From Desulfuromusa sp. (GTDB taxonomy: Bacteria; Desulfobacterota; Desulfuromonadia; Desulfuromonadales; Geopsychrobacteraceae), in assembly GCA_029934095.1 (NCBI GenBank), contig JAOZMV010000018.1, positions 1 through 13,968 on the forward strand: a DNA stretch of 13,968 nucleotides, written 5' to 3'. Below, piece after piece: positions 1 through 8,288 of this stretch (position 1 is the stretch's first letter; each line of letters opens with the position of its first letter). Under the pieces are notes generated by a model, which was not told the DNA's origin, ran no database searches, and saw only the letters and a program-made list of their open reading frames with translations. A program made the position numbers and the translations under genes.

Positions 1-19
1 CTCAATTGGAGCTATACAA

Positions 20-1087
20 ATGTCAACCTGTCCCATTGATACCAAAGTTATCCGCCCGATCCGTTTTGTGGCCGGGCAATGCCAGATGTTGGACCAGCGT
101 CTGCTCCCTGCCGAAGAGGTCTGGTATTCCTATAAAACCTATCAGGAAATTGCTGAAGCGATCCGTACTATGGTGGTCCGTGGTGCCCCGGCCATCGGTG
201 TTGCTGCTGCCATTGGAGCCTGGTTTGGAGCGCGGGATATTGAAACCGAGTCGAGTTGGGAATTTTTTCAGCAGTTTGAAAAAATCTGTGCGGTTCTCCT
301 CGCCACCAGACCCACGGCGGTCAATCTTTCCTGGGCTCTGGAACGGATGAAACATTTTACCGAGTCCAATCTGGATCGTAGCGTTCTGGAATTGAAAATC
401 GGTCTTGAATTTGAAGCCCTGGCAATTACTCAGGAGGATGAACAAGCCAATCGGCAGATGGGGCAATATGGTGAACCTCTCCTTGCTGATGGTGCCCGGG
501 TACTGACTCACTGTAATGCGGGAGCATTGGCAACCGCTGGTTATGGAACTGCTCTCGGGGTGATCCGGGCAGCGGTAGAGGCCGGAAAGAAAATCTCGGT
601 GATCGCTGATGAGACCCGCCCGTTTTTGCAGGGGGCGCGACTGACCGCCTGGGAGTTGCAGAAGGACAATATTCCCGTCACTCTGATCTGTGACAATATG
701 GCCGGTTATCTGATGAGCAAAGGGGAGATTGATTGCGTCATTGTTGGTGCTGATCGGATTGCCGCAAACGGGGATGTCGCAAATAAAATTGGTACCTACA
801 CGGTGGCAGTTCTGGCCAAAGAACACAATATCCCTTTTTATGTTGCTGCTCCAGTCTCGACGATTGATTTGAGTTTGAGTGATGGTTCGCTGATTCCGAT
901 TGAAGAGCGGGATGGGCGGGAAATGACCCACATCAAAGATATTCAACTGGCGCCAGAAGGGATCAATATCCGTAATCCCGCTTTTGATGTGACCCCGCAT
1001 CGTTTAGTGACAGCAATTATCACCGAGCATGGCGTTGTCGCTGGTGATTATCTGGCAGGGTTAAGCCAAGTCGTCAATCGGAGTTAA
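20..1087 (+). CDS. mtnA: S-methyl-5-thioribose-1-phosphate isomerase (MtnA)
   Basis: This enzyme of the methionine salvage pathway converts 5-methylthioribose-1-phosphate to 5-methylthioribulose-1-phosphate in the cytoplasm. The 355-residue product has the usual family length and is complete. Visible family blocks are RGAPAIG (residues 54-60), [15 protein letters not shown] (about 163-177, with Cys165 as the expected catalytic cysteine), [17 protein letters not shown] (about 197-213) and [19 protein letters not shown] (about 241-259, with Asp245 as the expected catalytic aspartate). The related eIF2B-alpha-like fold is shared with ribose-1,5-bisphosphate isomerases, but these blocks favour MtnA. 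The ATG start has a GGAG at 8-11, eight bases upstream. glnE starts 10 bases after the stop, so the two are probably cotranscribed, although their functions are not obviously linked. No other salvage gene (mtnP, mtnB and so on) is in the window. The promoter lies outside it. Confidence 0.96.
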   Translation: MSTCPIDTKVIRPIRFVAGQCQMLDQRLLPAEEVWYSYKTYQEIAEAIRTMVVRGAPAIGVAAAIGAWFGARDIETESSWEFFQQFEKICAVLLATRPTAVNLSWALERMKHFTESNLDRSVLELKIGLEFEALAITQEDEQANRQMGQYGEPLLADGARVLTHCNAGALATAGYGTALGVIRAAVEAGKKISVIADETRPFLQGARLTAWELQKDNIPVTLICDNMAGYLMSKGEIDCVIVGADRIAANGDVANKIGTYTVAVLAKEHNIPFYVAAPVSTIDLSLSDGSLIPIEERDGREMTHIKDIQLAPEGINIRNPAFDVTPHRLVTAIITEHGVVAGDYLAGLSQVVNRS

Positions 1088-1097
1088 AGAATCTCGA

Positions 1098-4000
1098 ATG
1101 ATCCCTGAACAACAAGAGATAAAGGCAAAATTGACTCTATTGGGCGATGATGATGCAAGTCTGGTCGATTGGCTCGATAGCTTTGCCTTGCTTGAAGGGG
1201 AAAAAGCAAAAACCAATCTGCAATTGATTGATGAGCGGTTGCGTGATCAATGTCTCTTGGCCGAAATTTTGACCCAAGCTTTGACCGCAGCTGATCCCGA
1301 CTGTGCTTTGAATATTCTGGAACGACTGTTTGATGTTGTGCCTCTCAATCAACTCATCACGATTTTGACCGATTCCCGCCGCCGCCAGCAGTTGATGACA
1401 GTTCTCGGTGGATCTCCTTTCCTGGGGGGAATTCTTTGCCGCAATAAAATTTATTTTGAGCGCCTGTTTATCGATAGTGAAATAGATCATGCCAACGGTG
1501 AAAAACAGATGTTGGAAGATTTACGTGGAGCGATCCCTGATAACGTTGATTTTTTCGAACTGAAGGCTGGTTTACGGAATTATAAATCGATGCAGATTTT
1601 GCGGATTGGCAGCCGTGATCTGTGTGGGCTTGCTTCACTTATTGAGGTGATGGAGGAACTCTCTGGCCTTGCGGCGACCTGTTTGCAACGTGCCTATGAC
1701 CTCTGTGGTTTGCAATTGCAGGAAGAATATGGGCAACCGCTGCAGGAGGATGCAGAGGGGGAACCCCAGGTTGCGACAATGACCATCCTTGGAATGGGAA
1801 AATTGGGCGGTTATGAATTGAATTTTTCTTCCGACATCGATCTGATCTATTGCTATTCATCCACTCGCGGTGAGACTTCTGGTGGCAGCCGGAATGAAAA
1901 GATCAGTCTGCATCGCTATTTTGTCAAGCTGGCAGAGTTGATTACCCGGGCTCTACATCAGGTGACAGAGGATGGTTTTGTCTTTCGGGTTGATACCGGA
2001 TTGCGCCCCGATGGCAATAATGGTGATCTGGCTGTCTCTATCGATGGTGCCGAGGTTTATTATGAATCGTGGGGACAGAGCTGGGAGCGGGCAGCATTGA
2101 TTAAGGCTCGCCCGGTGGCCGGTAATATTGCTTTGGGAGAAGAATTGCTGCACCGGCTTAAACCGTTTATCTATCGGCGTTATCTCGATTTTGGCATGGT
2201 CGAGGATATCAAGCTGATGAAGCAGAAAATTAACACCAGTCTCAGTCGTAAAGAGGAGGGGGAGCGTAATCTCAAACTGGGACGAGGGGGAATTCGTGAG
2301 ATCGAATTTTTCATTCAGACACTACAGCTGGTGAATGCTGGAACCCGGCCGCAGTTACAGCAGCGCAATTCTCTACAGATGCTGCGATTGTTGCAGGAGG
2401 AGGACCTGATCACGCAGGAGGATCAGCAGTCGCTTGGCAACGCTTATCAATTTTTAAGAATGGTTGAGCACCGGATTCAGGTTGTGCAGGAGCAGCAGAC
2501 CCACTCTTTACCACAGAATTGGCATGACCTTGAGGTTCTTGCACGGCGGAGTGGTTTTGTCAGTCGTGATCAGTTTTCCTCTGAATTGGAGCGACACCGT
2601 GGAGAAGTGAGTCATATTTTCAAGGATCTATTCTACTCTGCAGAGGAGGAGGAACGGGAGGTTCGCCCCGAAGCGAATTTTATCTTCGATCCTGAGTCCG
2701 ATCCCGATCTGGTCAAAGATCTGCTTGAAGAAAAAGGTTTCACAAATCCCGACGCAGCTTATGACAGTTTATTGCTGTTGCGTAGTGGTGGCCCGAACCA
2801 ACGTTTAACCCGGCGTGGTCACCGCTGTCTGGAAACACTGGCACCATTGTTAATTGCAGAATTGCTCGGTTCGCCAAACCCTGACCAGGCACTGAATAAT
2901 CTGGAAGATTTTTTGCGGAGTATTCGGGCGAGTAATTCTTTTTTCTCCCTGCTGGTTGAAAATCCGGCCATTGTCAAGTTGTTGATTTCCCTGTTCGGCT
3001 CCAGTCAATTGCTATCACGAATTTTTATTCAGAGACCGGAACTTCTGGATACTATGGTTTCACGCTCTTATGCTGTTGCCACCAAGGAGCGTCACCAGCT
3101 GCAAGCGGATATGACTGAACAAATGGCTTTGGCAGATGATTATGAATTGCAGCTGGACAGCTTGCGCCGTTTCCGTAATGAGGAGTTTCTGCGTGTTGCC
3201 CTGAATGATCTGCATGGTCACATGCAACAGGGAGAGGGGGCAAAGCAGCTTTCCTGGCTTGCAGAGGTGTGTCTGGAACAGGCGTGTAAAATGGCGCAGC
3301 AGGAACTGGCTGGTCGGTTCGGAGCCCCTTCTTCAATCGATACCGAGGGACAAGAGCAGAAAACTGCTTTTGCTATCATCGGCATGGGAAAATTAGGTGG
3401 ACTTGAATTGAACTATCACTCAGATCTGGACATCATTTTTGTCTACCAACAGGAAGGGGAGACCCGGCCGGTTGCAGCCACTGATCCTGGGCGGTTCCGG
3501 CAGATCAGTAATGGTGAATATTTTGCCAAGTTAGCACAACGGATCATCACGGTGATCACTCTGGCGACCCGTGAAGGAACGGTCTATGAAATTGATACCC
3601 GCTTGCGACCATCGGGGAATCAGGGTTCGTTAGTGACCAGTCTGGCTGCATTTGAACGCTATCATCATGAATCGGCACAGCCCTGGGAGCGGCAGGCTAT
3701 GACCAAGGCCCGGGTGGTGTGCGGTCCGGTTGAATTTACCGCGCAGCTACAGCAGGTTATTTCTGAGCTGGCTTTTGAACGTCCTTTACCAGAGAACTTG
3801 CAGACAGAAATTTACCGTTTGCGGAAGAGGATGGAAGAGGAAAATGGCCGTGAAGGGGATGATCGCTTCAATATCAAGACCGGGCGCGGAGGGATGGTCG
3901 ATGTAGAATTCATCACTCAATACTTGCAACTGTTGCATGCTGGCAGGCTGGAATCATTACGCATACAAAATACTGTTGATTTACTTAACTCTATGGTGGA

Positions 4001-4271
4001 AAATCATATCCTGGTACAGGATGATGCTGATCTTTTGATCAGTGGGTATAAATTTCTACGACGGTTGGAAAATAAATTGAGACTTTTGTATGACCAATCG
4101 ATTAATGAGCTTTCTGCTTATAACCGGGGCTTTGAAAAAGCTGCCCGGAGTCTTGGTTACTCTGGCACAGGTCTCCATCAAGAACACGAATTTCTTAAAG
4201 AATACCAGTTGGTTACTGAAGGAATTCGGGAGCTTTTTGAAAAATATCTTAAACCTCAAGAGGCTCTGTAA
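1098..4271 (+). CDS. glnE: Bifunctional glutamine synthetase adenylyltransferase/deadenylylase (GlnE)
   Basis: GlnE adds AMP to glutamine synthetase when nitrogen is plentiful and removes it when nitrogen is scarce, under control of PII and glutamine. The protein shows the duplicated nucleotidyltransferase architecture of the family. The N-terminal half carries GMGKLGGYELNFSSDIDL (residues 232-249; metal ligands expected at Asp246 and Asp248). The C-terminal half carries GMGKLGGLELNYHSDLD (762-778; Asp776 and Asp778). In E. coli the N-terminal half is the deadenylylase and the C-terminal half the adenylylase. Each is followed by the helical region with the GRGG(I/M)xxxEF block (GRGGIREIEF and GRGGMVDVEF). 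All catalytic aspartates are present, so both activities should be intact. At 1057 residues it is longer than E. coli GlnE (946). The start has only a weak ribosome site: GGAG at 1080-1083 is 14 bases away. The stop overlaps the ribosome site of the next gene. Confidence 0.96.
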   Translation: MIPEQQEIKAKLTLLGDDDASLVDWLDSFALLEGEKAKTNLQLIDERLRDQCLLAEILTQALTAADPDCALNILERLFDVVPLNQLITILTDSRRRQQLMTVLGGSPFLGGILCRNKIYFERLFIDSEIDHANGEKQMLEDLRGAIPDNVDFFELKAGLRNYKSMQILRIGSRDLCGLASLIEVMEELSGLAATCLQRAYDLCGLQLQEEYGQPLQEDAEGEPQVATMTILGMGKLGGYELNFSSDIDLIYCYSSTRGETSGGSRNEKISLHRYFVKLAELITRALHQVTEDGFVFRVDTGLRPDGNNGDLAVSIDGAEVYYESWGQSWERAALIKARPVAGNIALGEELLHRLKPFIYRRYLDFGMVEDIKLMKQKINTSLSRKEEGERNLKLGRGGIREIEFFIQTLQLVNAGTRPQLQQRNSLQMLRLLQEEDLITQEDQQSLGNAYQFLRMVEHRIQVVQEQQTHSLPQNWHDLEVLARRSGFVSRDQFSSELERHRGEVSHIFKDLFYSAEEEEREVRPEANFIFDPESDPDLVKDLLEEKGFTNPDAAYDSLLLLRSGGPNQRLTRRGHRCLETLAPLLIAELLGSPNPDQALNNLEDFLRSIRASNSFFSLLVENPAIVKLLISLFGSSQLLSRIFIQRPELLDTMVSRSYAVATKERHQLQADMTEQMALADDYELQLDSLRRFRNEEFLRVALNDLHGHMQQGEGAKQLSWLAEVCLEQACKMAQQELAGRFGAPSSIDTEGQEQKTAFAIIGMGKLGGLELNYHSDLDIIFVYQQEGETRPVAATDPGRFRQISNGEYFAKLAQRIITVITLATREGTVYEIDTRLRPSGNQGSLVTSLAAFERYHHESAQPWERQAMTKARVVCGPVEFTAQLQQVISELAFERPLPENLQTEIYRLRKRMEEENGREGDDRFNIKTGRGGMVDVEFITQYLQLLHAGRLESLRIQNTVDLLNSMVENHILVQDDADLLISGYKFLRRLENKLRLLYDQSINELSAYNRGFEKAARSLGYSGTGLHQEHEFLKEYQLVTEGIRELFEKYLKPQEAL

Positions 4272-4285
4272 GGAGAGAACTTGTC

Positions 4286-6181
4286 ATGAGTAAAAAGATT
4301 TTGATTATTGATGATGATCGTGATCTTCGCGATTTTTTACAGCAGGCCCTTTTGGCCGCTGGTTTTCAAGTTCAAACAGCTGATCGTGGTGCAATTGGCT
4401 TACGGATGCTGTTGACAGAAGAGTTTCACCTGGTTTTGATTGATATCAATATGCCGGAAATTTCCGGACCAAATATCTGTCGGGCATTGCGTAAACATAA
4501 TAGCGGCCAGAGTATTCCAGTGGTGATGATTACCGCAACATTTCACAGCCCGGAACAGGTTGCTGCCGCAAAAAACGATTACGGGGCTGATGATTTTTTA
4601 CTTAAACCCTTCACCGGGGAAGATCTGCAGAATTTACTGAAGCGGGTTTTTTTGCAAGACAAAAACGTGAAAGATGACATTTCAAAAGTTCAACCTCTTT
4701 CTGATTACACGATTCCACTACAATTGCAGCAACTTTACCGGGAAAAAGCGACCGGATTATTGCACTTAACCCAGGGTGCAGCAAAAAAAATCATCTATAT
4801 AAAAGATGGTTATCCAATTTTTACCCGTTCCAATGTTCTCAGTGAATGCCTCGGTCGAATGTTGGTTGCAGAGGGGGTTATGACTCAGGTTGATTGCGAT
4901 CAATCGGTTGAAAAAAGTAAGGAATCTGGACGGTTACAGGGAACGGTTCTGATGGAGTCGGGTTTTCTGACTCCAGAGGATTTACAATCAGCATTGGTTC
5001 GGCAGGTCACCGACAAACTTCTTTCAACCTTTGCCTGGCGCAGTGGAACCTGTCAATTTGTCCCTGCCAAGGAATTTAAACAGCACGTTACCAGAATTAA
5101 ATTGACGCCAGCTGCTTTAATTATGCAGGGGATCAACCGTTACTGGACTCCAAAGCAGTTGGATGAGTTCCTCTATCCTTTCAATGATGATTATTTGAAG
5201 CAGGCGAGCAATCCTCAATATCGTTTTCAGGATATAAAATTAGGTAAGCGCGGCGAAGCAATCTATCAGAGTTGTTTAGGGGTAAAAACTCTCGGTCAGC
5301 TTCTGCAACAGCATCCGTTGGCCCGGCGTGAGGTGCAGAAGGTCCTCGCTGCTCTGATGGTTTCTGAAATGCTGGAACGCACGGCAGCTCCCGACCCGAT
5401 TACAACTGAAGATATTTCCGGAGAGGCCGAGATTGAAATCATTGATGAGAAGTTGCGGCATAAAATCCTCAATGACTATCAACGTATTATGGCTTGTGAT
5501 TATTTTGAAGTATTGGGCCTGAGTCGACAGTTTGGTTCAGGAGAAGCGCGGAAAGCTTACTATAGACTAGCTAAGGAGTATCATCCGGATCGTTTCCTCG
5601 ACAGTGGTCTTTCGAGTGAAATGAGTCATAAAATTAATGAAATGTTTCAGTACCTTACGCAAGCATATACGGTTCTCAGTAATGCCGATTCATGTGCGGG
5701 ATATCTGGATGAGTTGGTTAATGGGCCAAAAAAATCAATAGATATTAATCAGGTGATTGAAGCTGAAACGGCCTATCAACAGGGACGGGCTTTCCTGAAA
5801 ATCCGGCGTTTTGGTGCTGCAGCTAAATCACTACAAAGAGCTATCGAACTGAGTCCGGAAGAGTCGGAATATATGACTTTTTTTGCTTGGGCGTTATTTA
5901 AGTCGGCTCCTAAAAAACTCGATATTCAGAATCAGGCGCTGGAAGTGCTGTTGGCGTCTCGAGAAATTAATCCTGGTTTTGATCTGACCCATCTCTACCT
6001 TGCCCAGGTTTATCAGTCTCTGGGAAAAGAGCGTCAAGCGGAGAAATCTTTCGAAATGGCGGTTCAGGCCAACCCCGGTTGCACTGAAGCATTGCGTGAA
6101 CTGCGTTTGATCAATCTGCGCCGTGAGAAGGATCCTCAGTCAAAGGGTCTGTTCAATAAATTTATGAAAAAGAAAGACTAG
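4286..6181 (+). CDS. Response regulator with PATAN (DUF4388), J-domain and TPR modules
   Basis: This 631-residue cytoplasmic protein joins four modules. Residues 1-120 are a receiver domain with the acidic pair Asp10/Asp11, phospho-acceptor Asp53 (in LIDINMP), Thr83 and Lys107, so phosphorylation by a histidine kinase is expected. Residues about 135-255 match the PATAN/DUF4388 type (GLLHLTQGAAKKIIYIKDG). A helical stretch with LGQLLQQHPLARREVQKVL follows. Residues about 405-472 are a J domain with an intact HPD at 433-435, the motif that stimulates DnaK ATPase. Residues about 490-605 contain TPR-like helix pairs (AETAYQQGRAFLKIRRFGAA and THLYLAQVYQSLGKERQAEK). There is no DNA-binding output domain and no membrane segment, so output is probably by protein contact. 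The start has an excellent AGGAGA at 4271-4276 that overlaps the glnE stop, which indicates coupled expression. The partner kinase is not in the window. Related multidomain proteins occur in Geobacter-like bacteria and myxobacteria (from memory); the specific function is unknown. Confidence 0.9.
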   Translation: MSKKILIIDDDRDLRDFLQQALLAAGFQVQTADRGAIGLRMLLTEEFHLVLIDINMPEISGPNICRALRKHNSGQSIPVVMITATFHSPEQVAAAKNDYGADDFLLKPFTGEDLQNLLKRVFLQDKNVKDDISKVQPLSDYTIPLQLQQLYREKATGLLHLTQGAAKKIIYIKDGYPIFTRSNVLSECLGRMLVAEGVMTQVDCDQSVEKSKESGRLQGTVLMESGFLTPEDLQSALVRQVTDKLLSTFAWRSGTCQFVPAKEFKQHVTRIKLTPAALIMQGINRYWTPKQLDEFLYPFNDDYLKQASNPQYRFQDIKLGKRGEAIYQSCLGVKTLGQLLQQHPLARREVQKVLAALMVSEMLERTAAPDPITTEDISGEAEIEIIDEKLRHKILNDYQRIMACDYFEVLGLSRQFGSGEARKAYYRLAKEYHPDRFLDSGLSSEMSHKINEMFQYLTQAYTVLSNADSCAGYLDELVNGPKKSIDINQVIEAETAYQQGRAFLKIRRFGAAAKSLQRAIELSPEESEYMTFFAWALFKSAPKKLDIQNQALEVLLASREINPGFDLTHLYLAQVYQSLGKERQAEKSFEMAVQANPGCTEALRELRLINLRREKDPQSKGLFNKFMKKKD

Positions 6182-6215
6182 CCTCTCAGCCTCCACAGAA
6201 AATGTCAATTTTTGG

Positions 6216-6980
6216 CTAATGCGGATCGTTCTTTTGGCCTGCTGGTGATGTTTGCGGTTGATCGTAGCGATTAAACTTATTGAAATGAATAATTTCGGCA
6301 AGCTCTCTTCCGTATTCAGCACCTTTTTCTGAATAGTGATCCAACTTTTTCACCAGTTGATACGGGTCATCTGTTTTCATTTTGAGCTCTCGGAATTCCT
6401 TATAAGCTGACCCTCTGGCCAGGGTTCTGTAATAATCACGGACGGAATCTTCAATCGAGCTATATTTTTTTATCCAGATGGTTTTATCTCCACGCTTTTC
6501 TCCTGCTGGAATTCTCGGCTCATTTGCGCTGAATGACCAGACCCCGAAGACATTGTTGGCTTCTTTAAAAAATCGTGAGGTTGCCCAGGAACTCTCCATT
6601 GCTGCTTGTGCGATGGCAATGCTCCGTGGGTGTGGTTTAAGGGCCATCAACAGCTCTCTATTGTCGTTTGCCCGGTATTCTTCTTTTAATGCTGAGAGCT
6701 GACTGTCGAGGGGATCTGCTTGAATTAATTCTGTTACATCAAAGTACTGTTGCAGCAAATCGGTATAGACTGTATTGACCGGAGAGACAATGAGCTCTGC
6801 GAATCTGGCCTTTTTTTCTGGCACACTGACTCTCGGAACAATCACTTCTTCCACTTCCACTTCCACTTTTTCTTCTCTTTTCTCCTCCTGCATCGCTGGA
6901 TGCAACCAGACATAGAGGATGACCATCAGGATGAAGAAAAAAGTGATGAGCGCCATAGATAGAGCTGGGTATTTATTCAA
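6216..6980 (-). CDS. Membrane-anchored Bax-type glucosaminidase-domain protein
   Basis: This is probably an inner-membrane-anchored protein whose periplasmic domain cleaves or binds peptidoglycan. It has a short N-terminal tail, one hydrophobic segment (about residues 8-26), a charged Glu/Lys/Val-rich linker (about 30-58), and a C-terminal domain of the glucosaminidase/Bax type. The key block is AQAAMESSWATSRFFKEANN (about 124-143), where Glu129 is the expected catalytic acid, followed by VFGVWSF. A later stretch, YSSIEDSVRDYYRTL, is the usual second landmark of this fold. The 254-residue length is close to Bax proteins. The start is TTG at 6980, supported by AAAAAGG (6990-6996) nine bases upstream. 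The next in-frame ATG (6956) has no ribosome site and would clip the membrane segment. The gene lies 64 bases downstream of ttcA on the same strand and may be cotranscribed. It converges with the response-regulator gene, 34 bases apart, with no clear terminator between them. Confidence 0.88.
   Translation of the reverse strand: MNKYPALSMALITFFFILMVILYVWLHPAMQEEKREEKVEVEVEEVIVPRVSVPEKKARFAELIVSPVNTVYTDLLQQYFDVTELIQADPLDSQLSALKEEYRANDNRELLMALKPHPRSIAIAQAAMESSWATSRFFKEANNVFGVWSFSANEPRIPAGEKRGDKTIWIKKYSSIEDSVRDYYRTLARGSAYKEFRELKMKTDDPYQLVKKLDHYSEKGAEYGRELAEIIHFNKFNRYDQPQTSPAGQKNDPH
6848..6865. repeat. Tandem hexamer CTTCCA x3
   Basis: Three perfect copies of CTTCCA lie inside the Bax-like gene. 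On the coding strand they encode the alternating Val-Glu part of the charged linker after the membrane segment. The tract sits within a longer pyrimidine-rich run on the plus strand. It is an in-frame low-complexity linker that could vary in length without changing frame. Confidence 0.7.
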
Positions 6981-7044
6981 ATCAATTGACCTTTTTCTGA
7001 GAGGGTTTCTGCTATTTTAACAAATGTAACCAAGAGTTGATAAG

Positions 7045-7818
7045 CTATTTTACTGTTCTGCCCGCAGTTGTCAATTTTTGATCGAGTAAATAGTGGTGTT
7101 GAACATTGCCGATAGCGCTAATCATGCTGTTGCGTATTTCCGGGATGTCTCTGGCAAGCTGTTTGACTAATTGTTTCATCTGTTGCCGTTTTTGATCCCC
7201 CTGTCCAACAACCGGACAGACACAGTGGGCAATGGGGAATTTTTGCAAGCAGCTGAACTTTTGAATTTTTGTTTCTTCAACATAGACCAATGGGCGGATA
7301 ACGATGTGTTTACCATTGTTGGCGAGGTACTTAGCACTCATTGCTGCCAGAGTTCCACTGTAAAACTGGTTAAGGAGAAGGGTTTCAATAAAGTCGTCAA
7401 GATGATGTCCCAGGGCAATCTTATTACAGTGATGTTTTGTCGCCTGGACGTAGAGTGCTCCCCGTCTTAACCGAGCACAAAAGGCACAATATGAGCTGCC
7501 GGGGCGGAGTTTTTCCTCGATAACCCGGTAACTGTCTGTTTTTGCCATCACGTAGTTGAAGTTCTGCTGTTGCAGATAATTTTCTATCAGCTCTTTTTGA
7601 TAGCCTGGAAAACCTGAATCAATATTGATGGCAATCAGTTCGAAGGTTACCGGTGCTTTTTTTTTTAAAGCCTCAAGAATATGGAACAGAGTGTAAGAAT
7701 CCTTGCCGCCCGATATCCCAACTGCAATGCGATCCCCCTCCTCAATCAGACCAAAATCACCAATCGCTTTACCAACTTGACGTTTGATGTGCTGGAATAG
7801 TTTTTCAGCTGTTGTCAT
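7045..7818 (-). CDS. ttcA: tRNA 2-thiocytidine synthetase (TtcA family)
   Basis: TtcA activates C32 of certain tRNAs with ATP and inserts sulfur, using an oxygen-sensitive iron-sulfur cluster. The 257-residue protein has the PP-loop SGGKDS (residues 36-41), GHHLDD (137-142) and the CxxC pair Cys111/Cys114. A further cysteine cluster, CVC (199-201), can supply the third cluster ligand. The start chosen is ATG at 7818, because GAGGAG (7826-7831) stands seven bases upstream. A longer reading from TTG at 7866 would add 16 basic residues but has no comparable support. The protein is shorter than E. coli TtcA (311 residues), as is common for anaerobe versions. A related PP-loop thiolase acting on another tRNA base cannot be wholly excluded. 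The Bax-like gene follows on the same strand, and the long palindrome lies upstream. Confidence 0.92.
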   Translation of the reverse strand: MTTAEKLFQHIKRQVGKAIGDFGLIEEGDRIAVGISGGKDSYTLFHILEALKKKAPVTFELIAINIDSGFPGYQKELIENYLQQQNFNYVMAKTDSYRVIEEKLRPGSSYCAFCARLRRGALYVQATKHHCNKIALGHHLDDFIETLLLNQFYSGTLAAMSAKYLANNGKHIVIRPLVYVEETKIQKFSCLQKFPIAHCVCPVVGQGDQKRQQMKQLVKQLARDIPEIRNSMISAIGNVQHHYLLDQKLTTAGRTVK

Positions 7819-7825
7819 TTGGGCT

Positions 7826-7831
7826 CTCCTC
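7826..7831 (-). promoter_or_regulatory. Ribosome binding site deciding the ttcA start
   Basis: The minus strand reads GAGGAG here, seven bases before ATG 7818. This favours the 257-residue form over an upstream TTG at 7866, which would place this site inside the coding region. Confidence 0.75.
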
Positions 7832-7900
7832 GGCAAATTTTTAATTTTCCTGTTTCTGTTTGCCAAAAAAACCCGACAGTTCAGAAAAGAACATCCCTGC

Positions 7901-8066
7901 TAGGAGGTTGTCGGACTATACGGGCCGAAGCGAAAATTTGGAAGTTTGAGACCAGATTTTAGCTCATTTGAGATTAATAGCCATAGCTATTGGTCGAAAA
8001 GGAGCTGAAATCTGGGCCAAACAGCCGGATTTACAGCCGGGTCATGGATAGTCAGACAGCCTCCTA
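7901..8066. repeat. 166-bp near-symmetric palindromic element (REP/MITE-like)
   Basis: The element is a long imperfect palindrome whose arms share one centre at 7983.5. The left end TAGGAGGTTGTCGGACTAT (7901-7919) and the complement of the right end TAGGAGGCTGTCTGACTAT (8048-8066) agree at 17 of 19 positions. Further in, CCAGATTTTAGCTC (7952-7965) pairs with 8002-8015 with one T/G mismatch. At the centre AATAGC (7976-7981) pairs with GCTATT (7986-7991) around a four-base loop. The stretches between also pair partly, with small bulges. It carries no open reading frame. The form fits a non-autonomous hairpin element such as a large REP or MITE, and it could also end transcripts between metF and ttcA. 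I do not recognise a named family with certainty, and no clear target duplication is visible. Confidence 0.85.
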
Positions 8067-8288
8067 ACATCATAGCACAGCTGAATATCCCGCAAGGAGA
8101 GAGCACTTCACCCAACAGCAACTAACCACCAATTGCGGCAAAGAGTCCTTTAAGGTTCAAATTGATTGCTGAGTGGGCGGATGGTGGGTTCAAGAAGGGA
8201 GAACAATAAATAAATCTGCCCCCTTTATTTTCTGCTCTGAGGGGGGAAAGATAACCATAAAACACTCGTTATTTCAGTATATTAACGG
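8067..8288. other. Gene-free spacer downstream of metF with a GGGGACAGA-like motif
   Basis: No gene is visible. The complement of 8215-8231 reads AAAATAAAGGGGGCAGA with AT-rich flanks, a one-mismatch relative of the GGGGACAGA motif repeated upstream of metF. CCCCCT (8219-8224) and AGGGGG (8240-8245) could form a six-base stem with a 15-base loop. It lacks a clean following T-run, so I do not call it a terminator. The rest (8067-8200) shows nothing I can name. Confidence 0.5.

Noticed and set aside
23..1000. Long minus-strand ORF (325 codons) opposite mtnA
   Set aside because: It is the antisense shadow of mtnA. Its translation has no family resemblance, while the plus frame carries all MtnA motifs.
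6178..6218. TAGCC/GGCTA pairing between the convergent genes as a terminator
   Set aside because: It has only five base pairs with a loop of about 30 bases, overlaps both stop codons, and has no T-run placed after the stem.
7819..7866. Upstream TTG start for ttcA (16 extra residues)
   Set aside because: The strong GAGGAG seven bases before ATG 7818 would then be inside the gene, and the added residues have no family counterpart I can recognise.
7891..8071. ACATC at 7891-7895 and 8067-8071 as a target-site duplication around the palindrome
   Set aside because: The left copy is five bases away from the palindrome end while the right copy abuts it. A five-base match at unequal distances is too weak to call.
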